From: Microbacterium bovistercoris
Lineage (GTDB): Bacteria; Actinomycetota; Actinomycetes; Actinomycetales; Microbacteriaceae
Reading direction: 5' to 3'
Length of the DNA: 64,000 nt
Assembly: GCF_003387575.1 (NCBI RefSeq)
Contig: NZ_QUAB01000014.1
Span: 33,238-97,237, forward strand
A program made the translations under genes and the position numbers. Each line of letters begins with the position of its first letter. The stretch's first letter is position 1. Positions 57,110 through 64,000 of this stretch are shown here, piece after piece. The notes under the pieces are model-generated. The model was not told the origin of the DNA and made no database searches. It was given only the letters and a program-made list of their open reading frames with translations.

Positions 57110-57697
57110 ATGGCGGTGCGCACACCCGATCCCGACCCCGATGGCGACTTCGGTTTCGACGGCGTGCCCGAGCCGGACGCCAACCCCGGCTGGCTGACCG
57201 AGATCGAGCTCGCCGAGGCGCGACGCCGGCTTCCGATGCTCTACGTCGAGGCCGTCCCGGTGCGCACCGACGGCTCCGGGCAGGTGACCTCGCTCGGTGT
57301 GCTGCTGCGCTCGACCCCGCTCGGCGAGATCACGCGCACGGTCGTCTCGGGGCGAGTGCGCTACGGCGAGACCATCCGCGACGCGCTGTTCCGGCACATC
57401 GAGAACGACCTCGGGCCGATGGCGTTCCCGCTGCTGCCGCCTTCGCCCGACCCCTTCACGGTCGCGGAGTACTTCCCGATCCCCGGCGTCAGCGCGTACA
57501 GCGACGACCGGCAGCACGCCGTCTCGCTCGCCTTCGTGGTGCCTGTCACCGGCACCTGCGAGCCCCGCCAGGACGCGCTCGAGGTGACGTGGTTCACCCC
57601 GGAGGAGGCCGCGTCCGACGCGGTCTGGGCCGAGATGGAGGGCGGACGCGGCACGCTCATCCGCCAGGCACTCGCCCACCTCGGCCTGCTGAGATGA
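57110..57697 (+). CDS. NUDIX hydrolase family protein (DUF4916-like)
   Basis: A 195-residue protein of the NUDIX-related DUF4916 group of actinobacteria: PGWLTEIELAEARRRLPMLYVEAVPVRTDGSGQVTSLGVLLR..., SGRVRYGETIRDALFRHIENDLGP as the NUDIX-box position (degenerate: the usual REUXEE Glu residues are largely missing), and a C-terminal DALEVTWFTPEEA. Pyrophosphohydrolase activity is therefore doubtful. ATG 57110 has no Shine-Dalgarno. It may form an operon with the APH-like kinase 13 bp downstream. Confidence 0.82.
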   Translation: MAVRTPDPDPDGDFGFDGVPEPDANPGWLTEIELAEARRRLPMLYVEAVPVRTDGSGQVTSLGVLLRSTPLGEITRTVVSGRVRYGETIRDALFRHIENDLGPMAFPLLPPSPDPFTVAEYFPIPGVSAYSDDRQHAVSLAFVVPVTGTCEPRQDALEVTWFTPEEAASDAVWAEMEGGRGTLIRQALAHLGLLR

Positions 57698-57710
57698 AGG
57701 CCCTGCTGAG

Positions 57711-58634
57711 ATGACCTGGAGTCCCGAGGTCTGGTCCTCGCAAGAATTCCTCGACGACCTCCGCGAATGGATCTCCCCGCACGTCGGGGAGGTGCGTTCG
57801 CTGGAGCGGGTCAAGGACCGCCCCTGGGCGGCCGTCTGGCGCGTGGATGCCGCTGCCGGTGTGCACTACGTCAAGCAGAACTGCCCCGCGCAGCAGCAGG
57901 AGGCGCGGGTGCTCTCCGTGCTGTCCCGCGTGGCGCCGGAGCACGTCGTCGCGCCGGTGGCCGTCGACGTCCGGCGCGACCTGACTCTCACCGCCGATCA
58001 GGGCCGGGTGCTGCGCGACCTGCCCGAGCATGATCGCTGGGCCGAGCTGCTGCGCGACGCGATGCTGCTGTCCCGGGCATCCGCCTCCCACCTCGATGAG
58101 CTCGCGCTGACGACGATCGATCCGGCCGAAGCCCGTGAGTACGTCGAGCGCGCGCGTGACGGGTGGCGCATTCCCGACGAGTTCCGCGAGGGCGTCGATG
58201 CCGCCCTGACATCCGCCGGCGACGCCGGTGAAGAACTGGCGTCGCTCGGTCTGCCACTCGCCCTCAACCACAACGATCTGCACGACGCGAACGTCTTCGC
58301 GCCGGAGGGGCGACTGCGCTTCTTCGACTTCGGCGACTCCGTCGCCTCGTCTCCGCTGGCGGCGCTGCGCATTCCGCTGGAGGGCTACGCCCGCAGATTG
58401 GGCACGGATGTCGCAGACGCGCGTGTGCGCGCGGCCGCCGATGCCGCCCTGGAGGTCTGGAGCGACCTCGCGCCGATGTCGCAGCTGCGGGCCTCGCTGC
58501 CCGCCGCCTGGCGGATCGCCGCGCTCGGGCGGGCGGAGTCCTGGCACCGTATCCTCAGCACGGTTCCGGAGCGATTCGTCGAGGAGGACTACCACGGCGC
58601 CGATGCCGACTGGCTGGCGGAGGCCGCCGTCTGA
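57711..58634 (+). CDS. Aminoglycoside phosphotransferase-like kinase
   Basis: A 307-residue protein-kinase-fold enzyme of the APH family: a nucleotide-binding N-lobe with VHYVKQNC, the catalytic loop NHNDLHDANVF (Brenner motif HxDxxxxN) and metal-binding FFDFGDSVASSP. Substrates of such chromosomal APH-like kinases include small metabolites (for example homoserine, choline, fructosamine); drug resistance should not be assumed. The start region CCTGCTGAGATGA is a direct duplication of the end of the preceding gene. Confidence 0.87.
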   Translation: MTWSPEVWSSQEFLDDLREWISPHVGEVRSLERVKDRPWAAVWRVDAAAGVHYVKQNCPAQQQEARVLSVLSRVAPEHVVAPVAVDVRRDLTLTADQGRVLRDLPEHDRWAELLRDAMLLSRASASHLDELALTTIDPAEAREYVERARDGWRIPDEFREGVDAALTSAGDAGEELASLGLPLALNHNDLHDANVFAPEGRLRFFDFGDSVASSPLAALRIPLEGYARRLGTDVADARVRAAADAALEVWSDLAPMSQLRASLPAAWRIAALGRAESWHRILSTVPERFVEEDYHGADADWLAEAAV

Positions 58635-58650
58635 CGTCGCCGCCCGCGCG

Positions 58651-58656
58651 TAGGCT
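58651..58656 (+). promoter_or_regulatory. -10 element TAGGCT of the M3 peptidase gene
   Basis: TAGGCT ends 7 nt before GTG 58664. Confidence 0.5.
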
Positions 58657-58663
58657 CGATCGG

Positions 58664-60568
<1,905 letters not shown>

Positions 60569-60573
60569 CCGCC

Positions 60574-60621
60574 CTTCGACAGGCTCAGGGCCCACGAACC
60601 GGGGTGCTGAGCCTGTCGAAG
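60574..60621. terminator. Inverted pair of repeat family C, terminator-like
   Basis: CTTCGACAGGCTCAG (60574-60588) and CTGAGCCTGTCGAAG (60607-60621) are perfect 15-bp arms with an 18-nt loop, directly between the converging M3 peptidase and threonine aldolase genes. Confidence 0.8.
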
Positions 60622-60631
60622 CGTCGTGCGC

Positions 60632-61699
60632 TCAGGCCGTGGTCAGGCGCCCGAGCTCGGCGACGAACGCATCCACGTCCGACTCCTGCGTGTCGAAGCT
60701 GCACATCCAGCGCACCTCGCGACGGGAGGCGTCCCAGTCGTAGAACCGGAAGCTCTTGCGCAGCTCGTCGGCGACGCCCTCGGGCAGCACCGCGAAGACG
60801 CCGTTCGACTGCGTCGGCTGCGTGAACTCGACGCCGCGCACCGAGCCGTCGGCCAGCCCGGCCTCGACTTCGGAGCGCAGCCGCTGCGCCATCGCGTTCG
60901 AGTGCCGTGCATTGCGCAGCCACAGGTCGCCCTCGAGCAGTGCGATCAGCTGCGCCGAGACGAACCGCATCTTCGACGCCAGCTGCATGTTGAACTTGCG
61001 GCCGAAGATCAGGCCGTCGGAGGCCTCGGGGTTCAGCACCACGACGGCCTCACCGAGCATCGCGCCGTTCTTGGTGCCGCCGAAGCTCAGCACGTCGACG
61101 CCGACATCGCGAGTGAACGCGCGCAGCGGCAGGTCGAGCGCGGCGGCGGCGTTCGAGATGCGGGCGCCGTCGAGGTGCAGCTTCATGCCGTGGCCGTGCG
61201 CGTGATCGGCGAGCGCACGGATCTCGTCGGCGGTGTACAGCGTGCCCAGCTCGGTGGACTGCGTGATCGAGACCACGAGCGGCTGCGCGCGGTGCTCGTC
61301 GCCCCAGCCCCAGGCCTCGCGGTCGACCAGCTCGGGGGTGAGTTTGCCGTCGTCGGTGGGCACGGTCAGCAGCTTGAAGCCGCCGACCTTCTCGGGGGCG
61401 CCGGCCTCGTCGACGTTGATGTGCGCAGTGGATGCGGCGATCACCGCGCCCCAGCGCGGCAGCATCGACTGCAGCCCGGTGACGTTGGCGCCGGTGCCGT
61501 TGAAAACAGGGAAGGCCTGCACGCCGTCGCCGAAGTGGCCGCGGAAGACCTCCTGCAGCCGCTCGGTGTACTGGTCCTCGCCATAGGCGATCTGGTGGCC
61601 GTCATTGGCCTCGGTGATCGCCTGCAGCACCTCGGGGTGGATGCCGGAGTAGTTGTCGGATGCGAAGCCGCGCACGGCGGCGTCATGCAGAGTGCTCAC
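60632..61699 (-). CDS. ltaE: Low-specificity L-threonine aldolase/beta-eliminating lyase
   Basis: A 355-residue PLP enzyme: DNYSGIHPEVLQAI at the N-terminus, VFNGTGANVTGLQSML, AHINVDEAGAPE, LHLDGARISNAAAAL with the PLP-contacting Asp, and FGGTKNGAMLGEAVVV with the Schiff-base lysine. It cleaves threonine/allo-threonine to glycine and acetaldehyde. GTG 61699 with TAGGCT 6 nt upstream. Divergent from the MFS gene. Confidence 0.94.
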   Translation of the reverse strand: MSTLHDAAVRGFASDNYSGIHPEVLQAITEANDGHQIAYGEDQYTERLQEVFRGHFGDGVQAFPVFNGTGANVTGLQSMLPRWGAVIAASTAHINVDEAGAPEKVGGFKLLTVPTDDGKLTPELVDREAWGWGDEHRAQPLVVSITQSTELGTLYTADEIRALADHAHGHGMKLHLDGARISNAAAALDLPLRAFTRDVGVDVLSFGGTKNGAMLGEAVVVLNPEASDGLIFGRKFNMQLASKMRFVSAQLIALLEGDLWLRNARHSNAMAQRLRSEVEAGLADGSVRGVEFTQPTQSNGVFAVLPEGVADELRKSFRFYDWDASRREVRWMCSFDTQESDVDAFVAELGRLTTA

Positions 61700-61705
61700 C
61701 GGACA

Positions 61706-61711
61706 AGCCTA
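61706..61711 (-). promoter_or_regulatory. -10 element TAGGCT of the threonine aldolase gene
   Basis: TAGGCT on the minus strand ends 6 nt before GTG 61699. Confidence 0.5.
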
Positions 61712-61768
61712 CGGGTCATCGGATGTCACGATCTGCGCGCAGCACTGTCGGATGTCGGTCGTCCCGCC

Positions 61769-61774
61769 TACCCT
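61769..61774 (+). promoter_or_regulatory. -10 element TACCCT of the MFS gene
   Basis: TACCCT ends 6 nt before ATG 61781. Confidence 0.5.
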
Positions 61775-61780
61775 CGACCC

Positions 61781-63235
61781 ATGCGGAGTTTCCTGCAGGT
61801 CCTGGTGAACACGTTGGTGGCGAACGTCACCACGAGCTTCCTGTGGTTCGCGCTGACGTTCTGGGTGTACCTCGAGACGAAGAACGTCATGGCCACGGGC
61901 ATCGTCGGCGGTGCCTACATGCTGCTCATCGCGATCTTCTCGATCCTGTTCGGCACCATCGTCGACCGGCATCGGAAGCGCTCGGTGTTCGTGTTCTCCA
62001 GCGCGTTCACGGCCGTCGCGTTCGTCGCCGCCGGATGGCTGTATCTCTGGCAGCCCGAGCAGGCGCTCCTCGACTTCGGCGGGCCGTGGTTCTGGCTGTT
62101 CTGCGGTGTCATCCTGTTCGGCGCGGTGGTCGAGCAGATGCGCAACATCGCCCTGTCCACCACCGTGACGCTGCTCGTGCCGGTGGAGCGGCACGCGAAC
62201 GCGAACGGCATGGTGGGCACCGTGCAGGGCCTCGCGTTCCTGGTCACCAGCGTGTTCAGCGGCCTGGCGATCGGGTTCCTGGGAATGGGCGGAACGCTCG
62301 TGATCGCCATCGCGCTCACGATCGTCTCGCTCGTGCACATCCTCTTCGTGCGGATCCCCGAGGAGCGCCCGGTGGTCGACCCGGATGCCCCCTCAGCGAT
62401 GGACGTGCGCGGCAGCATCCGCTCGATCCGCGCCGTGCCTGGCCTGTTCGTGCTGCTGTTCTTCGCTATGTTCAACAACCTCATCGGCGGGGTCTACATG
62501 GCGCTGATGGATCCGTACGGCCTCGAGCTCATGTCCGTCCAGCTGTGGGGCATTGCGCTGGCCGTGGCGTCGACAGGGTTCCTCATCGGCGGGGCGATCG
62601 TGGCGTCCGCGGGGCTGGGGCGCAACCCGATCCGCACCATGCTGCTGCTCGTGGTGGCGATGGGGCTGCTCGGCTCGTTCTTCACGATCCGCGACTGGTG
62701 GCCGGTGTACGTGGTCGGCATGTGGCTGTACATGATGCTGATCCCGGCCGTCGAGGCGGCCGAGCAGACCGTCATCCAGAAGGTCGTGCCGTACGAGCGG
62801 CAGGGGCGGGTCTTCGGCTTCGCGTCGGCGATGGAGGCCTCGGCGGCGCCGATCACCGCGTTCCTCATCGCGCCGATCGCGCAGTACGCCATCATCCCGT
62901 ACGTCGAGTCGCCCGAGGGCCGTGCGACCTGGGGCTGGCTGATCGGCGACGGCGCTGCCCGCGGCATCGCGCTGATCTTCTTCTTCTCGGGTATGGCGAT
63001 CGTGCTGCTCGCACTGATCGCGTTCACGACGCGCGCGTATCGCCGGCTGAGCGCGGCTTATGCCGAGGGCGGCGAAACCGGCGAAGGCGAGGGCTCCGCA
63101 GAGGCCACGACGGACGACAACCCGGCCGAGACCAACTCGGCCGCGATGCCGGCGGATGCCACGCCGCTGGCCGCACGCGGCGGAATCGCGGATCCCTCCG
63201 CGCCATCGGGGCACGTCGAGGGACGCGAAGAGTGA
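61781..63235 (+). CDS. MFS transporter (DHA3-like, macrolide-efflux type)
   Basis: A 484-residue protein with about 12 TMs: NTLVANVTTSFLWFALTFWVYLETKNVMATGIVGGAYMLLIAIFSILFGTIVDRHRKRSVFVFSS (TM1-TM3 with the DRHRKR A-loop), a second half from VPGLFVLLFFAMFNNLIGGVYMALMDPYGL, and an acidic Ala/Glu/Thr-rich cytoplasmic tail (about 430-484). It resembles DHA3 exporters such as MefA-type proteins. Substrate unknown. Start chosen at 61781 because of the -10 spacing; the frame is open further upstream only as an antisense artefact of ltaE. Confidence 0.9.
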   Translation: MRSFLQVLVNTLVANVTTSFLWFALTFWVYLETKNVMATGIVGGAYMLLIAIFSILFGTIVDRHRKRSVFVFSSAFTAVAFVAAGWLYLWQPEQALLDFGGPWFWLFCGVILFGAVVEQMRNIALSTTVTLLVPVERHANANGMVGTVQGLAFLVTSVFSGLAIGFLGMGGTLVIAIALTIVSLVHILFVRIPEERPVVDPDAPSAMDVRGSIRSIRAVPGLFVLLFFAMFNNLIGGVYMALMDPYGLELMSVQLWGIALAVASTGFLIGGAIVASAGLGRNPIRTMLLLVVAMGLLGSFFTIRDWWPVYVVGMWLYMMLIPAVEAAEQTVIQKVVPYERQGRVFGFASAMEASAAPITAFLIAPIAQYAIIPYVESPEGRATWGWLIGDGAARGIALIFFFSGMAIVLLALIAFTTRAYRRLSAAYAEGGETGEGEGSAEATTDDNPAETNSAAMPADATPLAARGGIADPSAPSGHVEGREE

Positions 63236-63238
63236 CGC

Positions 63239-63886
63239 TCAGCCGGCCAGGTCGATGATCTGGTCGTTGAGTCCGTTCGCGGCCGAGTCCCACAGTCGGA
63301 CCACGGACCGAGCCAGCAGGTCGGGCTCCAGCGCGCCCTTCGCGCGGAACACGACGGACGCCGCGCGCAGCGGCTCCCCGGCATCCCGCGCCGCCTTGGT
63401 GAATCCCTGCGCGACGGCACGCGCCCAGGTCTCGCTCGCGGCCTTGACGCTCGCGTAGTTCGCGCCGCCGGCCAGGGGGCGGGCGACGGCCGTGGATGAC
63501 ACGATCGCGAAGCGACCGGCATCCGACGCCCGAAGAACGGCGTCGAAGGCGCGGCTCGTGGCGCGCACAGCCGCGAACGCGGGAAGGAGCGCGGCGAGGT
63601 CGTCATCGCTCTGCCCGGCGAGACCGCCGCCACCGCGCCAGCCGCCGACCAGCGGCAGCACGCCGTCAACAGGTCCGAGGCGCGCGGCCAGGGCCGTCAT
63701 CGCCTCGAGCGAGGTCGCATCGGCGATCTCGGTCTGCGTGCCCGCATCCGCGAGCGGCGCGAGACGCTCCGCCGAGCGCCCGGTGGCGATCACGCGCGCG
63801 CCTCCCGCGATCAGCGACTGCGCGACGGCGAGCCCCGCCGCACTCGTCGCGCCGGCGATGACGACGGTCTTCCCTGAAACGCTCAT
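63239..63886 (-). CDS. Short-chain dehydrogenase/reductase (SDR) family protein
   Basis: A 215-residue Rossmann-fold protein. The cofactor motif is VVIAGATSAAGLAVAQSLIAGGARVIATGRS (8-38); the catalytic set is Ser in IVSSTAVARP and Y-x3-K in NYASVKAASE. GGVNG-type quaternary residues are replaced. At 215 residues it is short for a classical SDR, lacking much of the C-terminal substrate loop. GGTGAGGGC precedes ATG 63886. Convergent with the MFS gene (3-bp gap). Substrate unknown. Confidence 0.87.
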   Translation of the reverse strand: MSVSGKTVVIAGATSAAGLAVAQSLIAGGARVIATGRSAERLAPLADAGTQTEIADATSLEAMTALAARLGPVDGVLPLVGGWRGGGGLAGQSDDDLAALLPAFAAVRATSRAFDAVLRASDAGRFAIVSSTAVARPLAGGANYASVKAASETWARAVAQGFTKAARDAGEPLRAASVVFRAKGALEPDLLARSVVRLWDSAANGLNDQIIDLAG

Positions 63887-63911
63887 GCCCTCACCTTCCC
63901 ATGCCTTCACA

Positions 63912-63973
63912 GCTCCGGTCTCAACGGTTGCGGGTGTTCCGGCCGGAACACCCGCAACCGTTGAGACCGGAGC
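63912..63973. repeat. Perfect 62-bp palindrome
   Basis: Two 31-bp arms (63912-63942 and 63943-63973) are exact reverse complements with no spacer, centred on TGTTCCGGCCGGAACA. It lies between the SDR start and the end of a minus-strand gene that continues beyond the window. Confidence 0.95.
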
Positions 63974-63985
63974 GGCGGAGGAGCC

Positions 63986-64000
63986 TCAGTCGTCGGTGCC
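63986..64000 (-). CDS. Possible C-terminal end of a minus-strand gene cut by the window edge
   Basis: Reading inwards from base 64000 on the minus strand gives GGC ACC GAC GAC TGA (G-T-D-D-stop). A stop just before the palindrome fits the end of an upstream gene, but only four codons are visible. Confidence 0.25.
   Translation of the reverse strand, partial: GTDD

Overview
The window is chromosomal DNA from a high-G+C actinobacterium, most probably Microbacterium or a close relative in Microbacteriaceae. The evidence is G+C near 70 percent, strong preference for C/G-ending codons, many GTG starts, the GGATGC/GCATCC word typical of that family, dispersed 'TGAGCCTGTCGAAG' and 'GAGCGAGCGAAGCGAGACG' repeats, and a content of tryptophan 2,3-dioxygenase, kynureninase, PaaX, Nei2, Lhr, ABC-F and PspC proteins. 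No rRNA, tRNA, CRISPR array, transposase or phage gene was seen.

Layout. 1-5.4 kb: a haem-oxygenase-like diiron enzyme (cut by the window edge) coupled to a CDGSH protein, an MFS exporter, a PadR-DUF1048-ABC exporter operon behind a repeated 15-mer operator, and a Met/Cys-rich copper-storage-like protein. 5.4-9.4 kb (minus): a five-gene unit of a tetraether-synthase-like radical SAM enzyme, a divergent Lgt-like membrane protein and three small membrane proteins, two of which share an unusual Cys-containing C-terminus. 10.4-14.6 kb: kynurenine-pathway operon kynA-amidohydrolase-kynU-paaX. 14.6-18.2 kb: cysteine hydrolase, NCS1 permease, a 46-residue ORF and an M18 aminopeptidase. 18.2-19.2 kb: a guanidine-I (ykkC) riboswitch ahead of a frameshifted EamA transporter. 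19.2-20.4 kb: a lower-G+C insert with a stand-alone RelA/SpoT synthetase. 20.4-28.0 kb: an organophosphonate operon with its own GntR regulator.

28-34 kb: housekeeping and hypothetical genes (FHA protein, nuclease-like protein, nitronate monooxygenase, purU, CPA2 antiporter, GATase) separated by a family of palindromic hairpins. 34.8-37.4 kb: ClpC-type chaperone behind a HAIR/HspR-like operator. 37.4-43.5 kb: a LysR-type effector domain without HTH, a SufR-like regulator divergent from a DoxX-like membrane protein, and a PspC envelope-stress locus divergent from its sensor kinase and response regulator. 43.5-48 kb: hexapeptide-repeat protein, nei2, EI24-like protein, tyrS with an apparent leader-peptide attenuator, HIT protein and P-loop kinase. 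48-64 kb: Lhr helicase, nucleotidyltransferase-like protein, ABC-F protein, esterase, NUDIX, APH-like kinase, M3 peptidase, threonine aldolase, MFS, SDR and a perfect 62-bp palindrome.

Two genome-wide properties stand out. About twenty genes have a TANNNT -10 hexamer ending 6-7 nt before the start codon with little or no ribosome-binding site, which implies leaderless mRNAs. Short inverted repeats have also been absorbed in frame into several coding regions. The best candidates for something undescribed are the radical SAM/Lgt-like/GPC-tail cluster (5830-9388) and the tyrS leader (46784-46965).
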